51,640 nucleotides of DNA from Streptosporangiaceae bacterium (GTDB taxonomy: Bacteria; Actinomycetota; Actinomycetes; Streptosporangiales; Streptosporangiaceae), in assembly GCA_025934635.1 (NCBI GenBank), contig JAICWX010000018.1, positions 1-51,640 on the forward strand. The letters are read 5' to 3'. Position numbers and translations under genes: made by a program. Every line of letters starts with the position of its first letter. Within the stretch, counting starts at the first letter, position 1. The notes under the pieces were generated by a model. It saw only the letters and a program-made list of their open reading frames with translations, searched no databases and was not told where the DNA came from. Positions 1 to 8,211 of the stretch are shown one piece after another.

Positions 1-1489
1 GGTCGAGGGCGATGTCGAAGTCGGAAAGCCGCCGCAGGTAGCGCAGCATCGCGGTCTCGCTGCGGTGCTCGCGGAACACCGGGTGGGCGAGGAACTCCGA
101 GGTGCGGCGCAGCCCGGCCGGCAGCCCGCTGCCGGTCCCGGTCGGCTCGGCGAGCTCCACCTCCGCGGGGTCGGCCACGAAGCACAGGGCGGCCACGAGC
201 TCCCGCAGGCGTTCGTCGGTCGTGGTCTCGTCGCAGCTGACCTGCAGGGCGTCGTCCGGGGCGAGGTAGAGGTTGTACCCGGCGACGCGGGCACGTTCCA
301 GCGCGTGAGCTGCCTCATCGCGTCCGCCGGAGAAGTGAATCCGGATGGTGTCGAAGAAGTCACCCGCACCCGTTCGGTGCCCGAACTCGAGCAGCGTCGC
401 GGACAGGACCGCGGCGCTACGGTGCGCGCCCCGTGCGATGGCGGCCAGCCCGTCGGGACCGTGGTAGGCGGCGTACATCGCCGCGGTCACGGCCAGCAGG
501 ACCTGGGCGGTGCAGATGTTGCTGGTCGCCTTCTCCCGGCGGATGTGCTGCTCACGGGCCTGCAGCGCGAGCCGGTAGGCGGGCTGGCCGCCGGCGTCCA
601 CCGACACCCCGACCAGCCGGCCCGGCAGCTGGCGCTTGAGCGCGTCGCTGACCGCCATGTAGCCCGCGTGCGGGCCGCCGAACCACAGCGGCACGCCGAG
701 CCGCTGGGTAGAGCCGACGGCCACGTCAGCGCCCGCCTCGCCGGGCGGGCGGAGCAGCGTCAGCGCGAGCGGGTCGGCGGCCACCGCGGCCAGCGCGCCC
801 TGCGCGTGCGCCGCCTCGATCAGCGGCGCCGGATCCCGGATGACCCCGGACGCACCGGGGTACTGGAGCAGGACGCCGAACAGGTCATCGCCCTGCCGCT
901 CGATCGCCTCGGCCGTGACCGGCTCCACGACGAGGTGGATGCCGAGCGGCTCGGCCCGGGTGCGCAGCACGGCCAGGGTCTGCGGCAGGCAGTCGGCGTC
1001 GGCCAGGAACACATGCCCCTTCCTGGCCGCCCGCCGGGCCAGCGTCATCGCCTCGGCGGCCGCGGTCGCCTCGTCCAGCAGCGACGCGCCGGCCCAGGGC
1101 AGCGCGGTCAGGTCGGAGATCATGGTCTGGAAGTTCAGCAGCGCCTCGAGACGGCCCTGCGAGATCTCCGGCTGGTACGGGGTGTACGCGGTGTACCAGG
1201 CCGGGTTCTCCAGCACGTTGCGGCGGATCACGGCGGGGGTGATGGTGTCGTAGTACCCGAGGCCGATCATTGAGGTCAGCACGTGGTTACGGCCCGCCAT
1301 CCGGCGCAGCTCGGCCAGCGCCTGGGTCTCGGTCAGCGGGTCGGGCAGGTCCAGCCCGGCCGTCCGGCCGGCGCCCTCGGGCAGGGCGGCGGTGATGAGC
1401 TCGTCGAGCGTCGGGTACCCGACGCTGTCCAGCATCTGCTGCTGCTCGGCAGGTGCCGGGCCGATGTGGCGAACGGCGAAATCTGTCAT
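1..1489 (-). CDS. gcvP: Glycine dehydrogenase (aminomethyl-transferring), P-protein; 3' end cut by window edge
   Basis: This is the PLP-dependent P-protein of the cytosolic glycine cleavage system. It decarboxylates glycine and passes the aminomethyl group to lipoyl-GcvH. The complementary strand translates as [20 protein letters not shown] and continues with typical N-domain blocks, including [29 protein letters not shown] and [11 protein letters not shown]. About 496 residues are present; the family is usually near 950, so the C-terminal half with the PLP lysine lies outside the window. The ATG at 1489 is preceded by GGGGAGG, a good ribosome binding site. A glycine riboswitch sits upstream at 1551-1650, so expression is probably glycine-responsive. 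No gcvT or gcvH is in the window. Identification is near certain. Confidence 0.97.
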   Translation of the reverse strand, partial: MTDFAVRHIGPAPAEQQQMLDSVGYPTLDELITAALPEGAGRTAGLDLPDPLTETQALAELRRMAGRNHVLTSMIGLGYYDTITPAVIRRNVLENPAWYTAYTPYQPEISQGRLEALLNFQTMISDLTALPWAGASLLDEATAAAEAMTLARRAARKGHVFLADADCLPQTLAVLRTRAEPLGIHLVVEPVTAEAIERQGDDLFGVLLQYPGASGVIRDPAPLIEAAHAQGALAAVAADPLALTLLRPPGEAGADVAVGSTQRLGVPLWFGGPHAGYMAVSDALKRQLPGRLVGVSVDAGGQPAYRLALQAREQHIRREKATSNICTAQVLLAVTAAMYAAYHGPDGLAAIARGAHRSAAVLSATLLEFGHRTGAGDFFDTIRIHFSGGRDEAAHALERARVAGYNLYLAPDDALQVSCDETTTDERLRELVAALCFVADPAEVELAEPTGTGSGLPAGLRRTSEFLAHPVFREHRSETAMLRYLRRLSDFDIALD

Positions 1490-1550
1490 GGAGCCTCCCC
1501 GGAAGCTGTATGGTCGCTGCCTGGCTCCCCGTCTGTCACGCGCCTGGGCC

Positions 1551-1650
1551 CGCTCCAGAGATGCCTGTCCCGTCCGGTTCGTGTGCCTGAGAGGTTCCGG
1601 GGATGTTGCCCCTTCGGCGCCCGCGGCTATGCGGAGACTCTCCCGGCCGG
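1551..1650 (-). promoter_or_regulatory. Glycine riboswitch, single aptamer, leader of gcvP
   Basis: Read on the minus strand, the leader holds the conserved glycine-aptamer core in order: CCGGGAGAGTC (1650-1636), GCGCCGAAGGGGCAA (1620-1606), CCTCTCAGGCACA (about 1595-1583), GGGACAGGCATCTCTGGAGC (1571-1552). It lies about 60 nt upstream of the gcvP ribosome binding site, where these elements normally control glycine cleavage genes. No second aptamer core is visible between 1550 and the ATG, so this is a singlet rather than the usual tandem arrangement. Whether it acts on transcription or translation cannot be read directly. No strong terminator hairpin with a U-tract follows, so control of ribosome access is my inference. 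Confidence 0.93.
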
Positions 1651-1667
1651 TGTCATCAGCTGCCGCG

Positions 1668-1673
1668 ATTCTA
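1668..1673 (-). promoter_or_regulatory. Probable -10 element for the gcvP riboswitch transcript
   Basis: The minus strand reads GGGTAGAATCGC, giving TAGAAT (5 of 6 to TATAAT) about 18 nt before the first conserved riboswitch base. Transcription would start near 1661, just at the aptamer. No convincing -35 is seen at 16-18 bp. Confidence 0.5.
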
Positions 1674-1718
1674 CCCGAGCCAGACCCAGATAGTGGGACG
1701 GGAGCCGGCGAGCCGTCT

Positions 1719-2549
1719 CTAGCCGGGAGCGTGAGCCCGGGCGAGGTCCTCGATCCGCTGGGCCAGCTGCAGCGCGGTGGCCGGCCGGTCCGCCGGGCCG
1801 GCGGCGATCGCCCAGGCGATGACGTCACGGACATCCGGCTCCAGCCGGGCCGAGATGACCGGTGAGTGAGACACGACACGGCGGATGGCCAGGAGCGGAT
1901 CCCCTTCGGGCAGCGGCCCGTAGAGCCCCTCGCGGGCCAGCGCGTAGTGCAGGGTGGCGCCCAGCGAGTACACGTCGCTGGCCCGTGACGGGCGGTCGCC
2001 GCGGATCAGGCCAGGATCGACATAGCCGATGTCTCCCGCCGACCCCATCTTGGTGATGGTGACACCGGGGGTGAGCACATGGCTCAGGCCCAGGTCAGCC
2101 AGCTTGGCCCCGCCCGGATGCAACAGGACGTTCGCCGGCTTGACGGCCTGGTGGGCGATGCCTGCTTCGTGCAGGGCGTGGACCGCCCGGGCGGCGTGCG
2201 CCACTGCCGTCAGGGCCCTGACCCGGCCGGGCGGCTCGGCGGGCATCGCCAGCGAGCCTCCCGGCAGGTACTCCATCGAGTAATACACCTCGTCGCCCTG
2301 CTGGCCGGCGTCATAGAGGTCGACCAGGTACGGCGAGCTGACCGCGGCGAAGGCGGCCAGCTCGCGGTGGGCCCACCGGAAGACGTCCTGGCTGCTGCCC
2401 CCGGAAAGCACCTTGACCGCGACCAGGTCGGCGGTGACCGGCAGCCGCTTCGGCGGGTGCGCGAGGTAGAACACGCCGTGAATGCCGGCGCCGAGCTGCC
2501 GGATGAACCTGTAGTCGGCGATGCCGCCGCCTTCGTCCGTCATGATCAC
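1719..2549 (-). CDS. Protein kinase-fold protein lacking the catalytic Asp (probable pseudokinase)
   Basis: 276 residues of Hanks-type Ser/Thr kinase fold with no membrane segment, so probably cytosolic. Visible motifs: glycine loop G20-A-G-I-H-G25, ATP lysine in VAVK (K46), alpha-C Glu in HREL (E63), catalytic loop [11 protein letters not shown] (133-143) and metal-binding DLG (D152). The catalytic loop normally reads HRDLKPAN; here Arg-Asp is Gln-Ala, so the Asp that acts as catalytic base is missing, while the loop Lys, Asn and the DFG-type Asp remain. The APE motif is also altered (VDPG). I infer a protein that may bind ATP but phosphorylate poorly or not at all, perhaps a scaffold or allosteric partner. 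The GTG start overlaps the antiporter stop by 4 bp (GTGA), so the two are translationally coupled. An ATG two codons later (2543) is an alternative start. Confidence 0.88.
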   Translation of the reverse strand: MIMTDEGGGIADYRFIRQLGAGIHGVFYLAHPPKRLPVTADLVAVKVLSGGSSQDVFRWAHRELAAFAAVSSPYLVDLYDAGQQGDEVYYSMEYLPGGSLAMPAEPPGRVRALTAVAHAARAVHALHEAGIAHQAVKPANVLLHPGGAKLADLGLSHVLTPGVTITKMGSAGDIGYVDPGLIRGDRPSRASDVYSLGATLHYALAREGLYGPLPEGDPLLAIRRVVSHSPVISARLEPDVRDVIAWAIAAGPADRPATALQLAQRIEDLARAHAPG

Positions 2550-4561
2550 TGCTGCCTTCCTGGCTCCAGCGCGGAGACCGGGGTAGCGATTGCGGGGCGG
2601 TCATCGATGTCCTCGGTGCTGCCCGCCCGCACGGCCAGGTGGACTCCGGCCGGGGAGGCGGCGGCCTCGTCTTCCCTCGCGACGAGCAAAGCCCCCGCGG
2701 GCGCCGGGCCGCTGCTGGCCGGAACGCCTCGCTGGACCAGTTCGGCGAGGCTGCCGCGGCCGCGCCGGCTGCCCGCCCCGGTCAGCACGAGCGGCAGCCG
2801 CCTGGCGGTCGCCAGTTGCGCCGCGACGTCCAGGGCCGCGGCGGCGTCAGCGCCGGGCCCGTGACCGACGGCCACGGCCGCCGTCTCGTCAGGTCCGGGC
2901 CCGCGGACGGTGACCAGCCGGGGACCGCGGGCGGCCCGGATGGCCTCGTGCGCATCGTCTCCGTAGGCGTCGTCGCCGGCGCCGAGAACGATGGTGTCGG
3001 GTTCGGCTGCGGCGACGTAGGCCGGCAGCTCCGCTGGCACATCGTCGCTGAACCGCGACAGCACCCGCGCGGTGGCACCGCGGGCCGCCGCCCGTTCGGC
3101 CAGCTGGTGCAGCTGTCCCATGACGGCGGTCATCTGCACCAGCTCGCCGCCGAGACCCGCGCCGACCTCCAGCCGGTGCCGGGCCGGGAACGAGGCGAGG
3201 TGAGCAAGCACCAGCTCACTGCCGGTCCGCGTGGCGGCGAGGTCGGCTCCGATGTCGACCAGCGGTCCCGCGGTCTCCGGCTGGCCGGTCAGCACGAGGA
3301 CCCGGTGGACCGGACCGCCGGCCAGCAGGGCCCGGTCGGCGGCGGCGAGGTCACGCTGCATGATCCGGTCCGGGTAGATCAGCTTCAGCAGCGGCCCGCT
3401 CATCGCGGTCGTGACCAGGGCCATGACCACCATCAGCGAGTACAGCGGCGGGGGCAGCAGGTGCAGCTGCAGCCCTACCCCGAGAATGACCAGCTCGGTC
3501 AGGCCCCGGGTGTTCATCAGCGTGGCGATCACCCCGGCGTTGCGGCCGCGGACCCCGGTGAGCTGGGCACCGAGGTAGGCCCCGATCAGCTTCCCGCCGA
3601 CCGCGACCACCAGGATCGCGCCGAGCTCGCCCAGCCCGGAGCTCCCGATGGCCGACAGGTCGATACTCAGCCCCGCCACGACGAAGTACAGCGGGAGCAG
3701 CACCAGCACGCTGACCTGCTCGAGACGCTCGAGGATCTCCTCGCGCAGGGCCAGCACATCCCCGCGGGGCATGACGGCGCCGAACAGGAAGGCACCGAAG
3801 ATGAAGTGCAGGCCCAGCCAGTTGGTGACGTAGCAGGACAGCAGCAGCCCGGCCAGGACGGTGGCGAGGATGTCCGGGGTGAGCCGGCCCGCGCGCCGGT
3901 AGACCCGGGCCAGCCGGCCCAGCGCAGGCCGGACGACGCCGAACATGACGGCCGCGTACGGGAGGGCGAGCAGGACCCGCCACTGCGCGCCGGTCCCGGC
4001 CAGCGCGACCACCACGGCCAGCAGCGTCCAGGCGAGCACGTCCGCTATCGCGGCGCCGGCCAGCGCGATCCCGCCGATGCGCGTGCGGTGCAGGCCGCGG
4101 TCGGTGAGGATGCGCGCCAGGACCGGGAAGGCGGTAGCCGCCATGGCGGTGCCGATGAACAGCGCGAAGGTGGCGACGTGGGGCACGTGATGACGATGGG
4201 CCAGCCACACCCCCAGCGCCGCGCCGAGGATCAGCGGCAGGGCCACCGCCCCGGCGGACACGCCGAGGGCGACGCGTTCCCGGCCCCGGATGAGGCGCAG
4301 GTCGACCTCATAGCCGACGACGAACATGAACAGGACGAGACCGAGGTCGGCCAGCGCGGTCAGCGGGGCGATCTCGGCCGCGGGGAACAGCGTCGCGGTG
4401 ATCCGGCCGTGCAGGAACGTGGGTCCCAGCAAGATCCCGGCGAGGATCTCGCCCAGTACCGGCGGCTGACCGAGCCACCGGGCCGCGGTGCCGAGCAGCC
4501 GCGCCAGGATGATGACTATCGCCACGTCCGCGAGGAGCAGCTGGAGATCGTTGAGGCTCAC
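2546..4561 (-). CDS. Monovalent cation:proton antiporter, CPA2 family, with C-terminal universal-stress-like region
   Basis: 671 residues. Residues 1 to about 400 form the polytopic CPA2 exchanger domain: PPVLGEILAGILLGP in an early helix, GLVLFMFVVGYEVD, TAMAATAFPVLARIL, and the ion-site helix IALAGAAIADVLAW with a single Asp (an AD pair rather than the DD of electrogenic exchangers or the QD of KefB). MNTRGLTELVIL is the conserved late-helix motif. From about residue 415 a soluble tail resembles tandem Usp-type domains (HRVLVLTGQPE, VVLGAGDD-like segments), as in cation/H+ exchangers with regulatory tails. Expected role: plasma-membrane K+ or Na+/H+ exchange controlled by the tail. It uses a GTG start with no clear ribosome binding site, 28 nt after the FHA gene. 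Ion specificity cannot be read from sequence. Confidence 0.92.
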   Translation of the reverse strand: MSLNDLQLLLADVAIVIILARLLGTAARWLGQPPVLGEILAGILLGPTFLHGRITATLFPAAEIAPLTALADLGLVLFMFVVGYEVDLRLIRGRERVALGVSAGAVALPLILGAALGVWLAHRHHVPHVATFALFIGTAMAATAFPVLARILTDRGLHRTRIGGIALAGAAIADVLAWTLLAVVVALAGTGAQWRVLLALPYAAVMFGVVRPALGRLARVYRRAGRLTPDILATVLAGLLLSCYVTNWLGLHFIFGAFLFGAVMPRGDVLALREEILERLEQVSVLVLLPLYFVVAGLSIDLSAIGSSGLGELGAILVVAVGGKLIGAYLGAQLTGVRGRNAGVIATLMNTRGLTELVILGVGLQLHLLPPPLYSLMVVMALVTTAMSGPLLKLIYPDRIMQRDLAAADRALLAGGPVHRVLVLTGQPETAGPLVDIGADLAATRTGSELVLAHLASFPARHRLEVGAGLGGELVQMTAVMGQLHQLAERAAARGATARVLSRFSDDVPAELPAYVAAAEPDTIVLGAGDDAYGDDAHEAIRAARGPRLVTVRGPGPDETAAVAVGHGPGADAAAALDVAAQLATARRLPLVLTGAGSRRGRGSLAELVQRGVPASSGPAPAGALLVAREDEAAASPAGVHLAVRAGSTEDIDDRPAIATPVSALEPGRQQ

Positions 4562-4589
4562 GGCGCGATCGCCGGCTCAGCCGGGTAAC

Positions 4590-5912
4590 TCATCGGTGCC
4601 GGTGCGAGTCGTAGCGGAATCCGTACTCCCCGCCCAGGCGGATCTCGGCGCCGGCGACAAGGGCAGTCCGGATCCCGGGCGTCAGGCTGGTGCCTTCTGC
4701 CTTCCCCGGCAGCAGGATCCGGGTGCCGTTGGCGGAGTTGAGATCGGAGATATAGACCTGCCAGCCGTCGAGCTCCACGCGGGCATGGATCCGGGACACC
4801 AGGCTCGAGGCGCCGGCCAGCCGCAGCGGCCGGGCGCGGCCGTCGGCGACCGTGTCGTCCAGCGACGGCTCGCGGCCCATGACGTAATCGGTGTCAAGCT
4901 GGCAGACGGAGCCGTCGGCGAGGACGAGCACGCCGAGCGGGGGCCGTTTGCCTCGCTTGCGCACCATGGTCAGCTGGTTCATCCCGATGCCGCACACGGC
5001 ACAGTAGCGAGCTTCCGGATCATTGAAGTGCTCGTTCTTGCAGTGGATGCCGTCCACCTTGGAGGGGCCCCGTTCCGAGCGGAGCAGACTCCGCTCGTCC
5101 GGCGGTTTCGCGCCGAGGGGCAGCGGGGCACGCCGGGGCACGGCCGCGCGAGCCTGGCCGCCGGCCAGCGGCAGCGAGATGAAGTCCGGCTCGAGGCGAG
5201 CTCCGTCACCGGAGCCGGCCCGGCCGGCCGTTTCCGGCCGGACGCGGCCTGCCTCGCGCTGGGCCACCGCCTGCTCGAACCAGTCGCCCGCCGCCTCTCC
5301 CGGCGGATTGACGGCAGCCCCGCCGGGCTCGGCCTGCCCGTCCCGCGGCACGTCCGCGGCGGGCCGAGGACCGGAGGCCGCCCGCCCGCCCGTCGCGGCC
5401 CTGGCGCCGTCAGGCGTGTAGACCAGGGCAACGGCCCGGACCACGCCGTCGGCCAGGCGCAGGTAGGGATCGGTAACGACATCATCGCGGGCGGCGCTGA
5501 CCCCGGCCCGGAGCGTGATCACCTCGGCGGGCAGGACGCAGCGCAGCTGGCCGCGGGGCTGCCCGGTCGTGATCCGCTGCACGCCATGGGTGGTGGTGAC
5601 CTCGGCCCAGCCCGTGCCGTAGACGGTGACGACGGTCCCGCGGCCGGCCGGCCCGAAGGCGACGGCCGCCTGGCCGTGCTCGCCGCCCGCGGGGCCTGCC
5701 GCCGCGCGGGACTCGAGCTCGGCCGAGATGAGATCGGCGAAACCGCGGCCGCTCTGGCCGGCCTGGGCCGCATCAGCCAGCAGGTCGAGCAGCCGGTCAG
5801 TGAACGCCCCGCCGGCGGGATGAACGAGCAGCACGAGGTCACCCTGCCGGGCCAGCACGCCGTTTCCCTGGATCGGCCACAAACCGGGCAGGACACGGTG
5901 TCCGCCGCTCAC
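4590..5912 (-). CDS. Zinc-knuckle and FHA domain protein
   Basis: 440 residues in three parts. Residues 1 to about 165 are a globular N-terminal domain I do not recognise (VLARQGDLVLLVHPAGG near its start). A Pro/Ala/Arg-rich linker follows to about 290. Next is a small zinc-knuckle-like segment (C-K-N-E-H then C-A-V-C). The C-terminal FHA domain is clear: VMGREPSLD, SSLVSRIHARVEL, ISDLNSANGTRI, with the Arg, Ser, His and Asn that read phosphothreonine. The start is set at GTG 5912, which overlaps the upstream stop in GTGA; the open frame runs further back but only across the coding sequence of the neighbouring genes. FHA domains bind phosphothreonine peptides, so a Ser/Thr kinase partner is expected; the only kinase-fold gene in the unit (1719-2549) looks inactive. 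Confidence 0.85.
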   Translation of the reverse strand: MSGGHRVLPGLWPIQGNGVLARQGDLVLLVHPAGGAFTDRLLDLLADAAQAGQSGRGFADLISAELESRAAAGPAGGEHGQAAVAFGPAGRGTVVTVYGTGWAEVTTTHGVQRITTGQPRGQLRCVLPAEVITLRAGVSAARDDVVTDPYLRLADGVVRAVALVYTPDGARAATGGRAASGPRPAADVPRDGQAEPGGAAVNPPGEAAGDWFEQAVAQREAGRVRPETAGRAGSGDGARLEPDFISLPLAGGQARAAVPRRAPLPLGAKPPDERSLLRSERGPSKVDGIHCKNEHFNDPEARYCAVCGIGMNQLTMVRKRGKRPPLGVLVLADGSVCQLDTDYVMGREPSLDDTVADGRARPLRLAGASSLVSRIHARVELDGWQVYISDLNSANGTRILLPGKAEGTSLTPGIRTALVAGAEIRLGGEYGFRYDSHRHR

Positions 5913-6433
5913 AATAGCCTCCCGCCGTAGAACCGCCACCGGATGAACGGGACCCGCATCGGGCCGATGGCCGCCAGCCAGACCCCCAGCCAGACCGCGA
6001 TGAACTGGATGGCGAACGCGGCTCCGCCCACGGTGCCGGCCAGCCCCGGTATCGCCCCGGCCCGCAGCATGAGCCAGACCAGGAGGCCTTCCGGAACCGC
6101 TGTCGCCAGCCCGAACAGCGTGGGCCAGTCCTTCTCCCAGCGCCATTGCATCAGGAAGTGATAGACGAGTTCCCACAGCACGCCGAGCACCGCGACGCTG
6201 AGCAGCACCAGGAAACCGTCCTGGTACTTGTCGCCGAGCGGGGCGCCGCCGGGCAAGGCCGGGACGATCACCGCGGTGATGAGGCCGCCGACGATCGCCA
6301 GGAGGAAGATCCGGGTCTGTACGCGGCCAGTCAAGGTAGGAACCAACTGAGCACCTGTCCATGTCGGTAGCTGTCGGAACGCGCTGGGAGGTGGAGGAGT
6401 TACGGTTGCCGGCCCGCGACCCAGCGCAGCCAC
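5909..6433 (-). CDS. Small integral membrane protein of unknown function, four predicted helices
   Basis: About 174 residues. After a Pro-rich N-terminus there are four hydrophobic segments: IFLLAIVGGLITAVIVPAL, GFLVLLSVAVLGVLWELVYH, PTLFGLATAVPEGLLVWLML and FAIQFIAVWLGVWLAAIGPM. The charged stretch MQWRWEKDWP lies between helices 2 and 3. I do not recognise the family. The GTG start at 6433 lies inside the 3' end of the oxidoreductase gene (34-bp overlap); a later TTG near VPTLTG is possible. Its stop overlaps the FHA gene start by 4 bp, so the membrane protein and FHA protein are probably made together. A role as membrane anchor or channel partner for the FHA protein is only an inference from this coupling. 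Confidence 0.75.
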   Translation of the reverse strand: MAALGRGPATVTPPPPSAFRQLPTWTGAQLVPTLTGRVQTRIFLLAIVGGLITAVIVPALPGGAPLGDKYQDGFLVLLSVAVLGVLWELVYHFLMQWRWEKDWPTLFGLATAVPEGLLVWLMLRAGAIPGLAGTVGGAAFAIQFIAVWLGVWLAAIGPMRVPFIRWRFYGGRLL

Positions 6434-7998
6434 TGCCGCACGGAACGGCCCGGCCCGATCTTCCGGCAGAATCCGTGGCGGGCCAGGTCGTCGGCAATCT
6501 CCTGGGCCGCTATCTGCAGGCCGAGGAAGGTGTCCACGCCGGGGAAGTAGCCGCCCAGCGTGCTGGCCCCGGATGCGTAGGCAACTCCGGTTCCGCTTCT
6601 GGCGCCGCGCAGCTCGAAGGTGCGCTCGACGTCGAGGCGGCCGACCGGATTGCGCCCGGCACCGGAGTGTTCGAGCAGGTCGGCTAGCACCCGGTGCTCG
6701 GAGATATCGGCCTCGAGGCCGGTGCAGTCGATGACGAAATCGGCCGCGATCTCAGTCAGTCCCTGCGGCGTCCTGACCTGCGTGACAACCATCCCGTCGG
6801 CGCGGATCTTCATCTGATCGGCCGTGCCCTCGAGCACGTGGTACCAGCCGGCCGCCCGCCCTTCGTTCATCTGCTGCTGCCAGCGCCTGCGCCAGGGCGT
6901 GTTCGTGCCGCCCATGAGCTTGTACGCCGCGGCCCGCTGATCGCCCTCGAGGCGGCGCATTTTCGCCTTCAGCTGCCCGCCCCATACCGACTTCGGGTAG
7001 TTGAACCCCTGATACGCGAATCCGTTGCCGCCCTTGCGGCGCATCCAGGGCCCGGTCCCGTGGGAGCCGGACACGTACGTGCGGAACAGGTGCACGATCT
7101 CGGTGGACAGCCCGAAGCGGGCCCGGTCATCCATCAGGCGCTGCAGCACCCGCGAGGACACGACCCCGCCCCCGCGGACCAGCACGACCCCGGGCTTGAC
7201 GCGCAGCCGGTCGTAGACGTGCTCGTGGTCTTCATAGGCGCTGACCACGTGGTAGAAGTCCTGGTTCTCGGTGCGGAAGCTCTGCAGCTCGGGCAGGAAC
7301 TTCAGGCCCGGGTACCCCACCGCCAGGTGCACGAACTGCGAACGGTAGGCGACCCGGCGGGCCGGTGTCGCGTCCGGCGGCGTCAAGATCGTGAAGTAGC
7401 CGCCGCCGCGGCGGCGGCGTACCATCCGGACCTGGCCCTTGACCAGCATGTCGGCGTAGCTGATCCGGTTCGCCTCACGCTCGAGCCCGGCGAATACCTG
7501 GCCGGCCCGCGGGGTGTAGAAGTCGGCCCAGATCGGCTCGGCGAGCACCTGCAGCAGCGGCTTGAGGCTCCGGTCACGGAACGCCTCGGCCAGCGCATAG
7601 GAAGGAAAACCCCAGATATTGTCCGGCCGTGACGCGGAGTCGGAGCGGATGCGCTCCGTCCGGGGAATCTGGGACACGCGGGTCAGGTACTCATACGTCC
7701 GCCAGGGCACGTCGATGTCCGACAGCACCCGGATCCGGTCGGTCGTGACCCCGGCAATCCGCAGGTAGTCGACCGTGACGAAGCTCCCCATGCCGCCGCC
7801 GACGGTCACGAGCGGCACATCCACCACGGGGATCCCGGCCGCCGCGACCATGGCGTCGGTCCACCAGTCCGACACCAGCAGGTCCTGGGTCAGGTCGCCG
7901 CCGCCCGGCGGGGCCGGGTTCCCAGCCTCCCGCGCCGGGTTCCCGGCCCGCGTCGCCGCCTCCTGCGACCGCCGCGCATACGCATCCGCAGCCATCAT
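6400..7998 (-). CDS. FAD/NAD(P)-binding oxidoreductase, monooxygenase-like
   Basis: About 532 residues. A Rossmann dinucleotide-binding motif (VTVGGGMGSFVTVDYL) lies near residue 60, and VIDCTGLEADIS near 440 matches the ATG/CTG motif of flavin monooxygenase-type enzymes. The C-terminal GGYFPGVDTFLGLQIAAQEI resembles the FAD-closing segment of this superfamily. Substrate is unknown. An in-frame GTG at 8091 would add 31 residues, but that stretch contains CTA, CTA and TTA codons that are rare here and overlies promoter-like sequence; I prefer ATG 7998 (or 7995), just after a GGGGGG run. It is the first gene of the unit that continues through the membrane protein, FHA protein, antiporter and pseudokinase. 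A flavin redox enzyme co-transcribed with a phosphothreonine reader is unusual. Confidence 0.85.
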   Translation of the reverse strand: MMAADAYARRSQEAATRAGNPAREAGNPAPPGGGDLTQDLLVSDWWTDAMVAAAGIPVVDVPLVTVGGGMGSFVTVDYLRIAGVTTDRIRVLSDIDVPWRTYEYLTRVSQIPRTERIRSDSASRPDNIWGFPSYALAEAFRDRSLKPLLQVLAEPIWADFYTPRAGQVFAGLEREANRISYADMLVKGQVRMVRRRRGGGYFTILTPPDATPARRVAYRSQFVHLAVGYPGLKFLPELQSFRTENQDFYHVVSAYEDHEHVYDRLRVKPGVVLVRGGGVVSSRVLQRLMDDRARFGLSTEIVHLFRTYVSGSHGTGPWMRRKGGNGFAYQGFNYPKSVWGGQLKAKMRRLEGDQRAAAYKLMGGTNTPWRRRWQQQMNEGRAAGWYHVLEGTADQMKIRADGMVVTQVRTPQGLTEIAADFVIDCTGLEADISEHRVLADLLEHSGAGRNPVGRLDVERTFELRGARSGTGVAYASGASTLGGYFPGVDTFLGLQIAAQEIADDLARHGFCRKIGPGRSVRQWLRWVAGRQP

Positions 7999-8027
7999 CC
8001 CCCCAGCGCTTTCCCGCCCTGAAACCG

Positions 8028-8082
8028 CTACTATCCCGGACCTCGTGACCGCCGCTGAGCCGGGTGGTAAATCAGATAGTAG
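8028..8082 (-). promoter_or_regulatory. Inverted repeat over the probable promoter of the oxidoreductase-FHA-antiporter unit
   Basis: Two 8-bp arms, CTACTATC (8028-8035) and GATAGTAG (8075-8082), are perfect reverse complements separated by 39 bp. In the transcription direction the arm next to the gene includes GATAGT, a plausible -10 about 30 nt before the ATG at 7998. This could be a pair of operator half-sites or a looped operator. No -35 can be assigned with confidence. Confidence 0.35.
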
Positions 8083-8211
8083 TTCGATCACAGTGGTCTC
8101 GGAAGACTTGCGTTTGCCGACGCGGACGATTTCTGCCCATTGGCGCGGCCCGCCCGATAAATCCGCCGGCGCGATCTGCTCGTCCGGCGTCCCGTCCGGG
8201 CCCTGAGCGGC

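Noticed and set aside
65..1273. A 402-codon plus-strand open frame at the window start
   Set aside because: Antisense to gcvP, whose N-terminal sequence is unmistakable.
1490..1550. Possible second glycine aptamer
   Set aside because: No second GGGAGAG or CTCAGGC core is present in the remaining 60 nt.
2639..4588. A 649-codon plus-strand open frame opposite the antiporter
   Set aside because: The opposite strand encodes a clear CPA2 transporter; this translation has no motifs and extreme composition.
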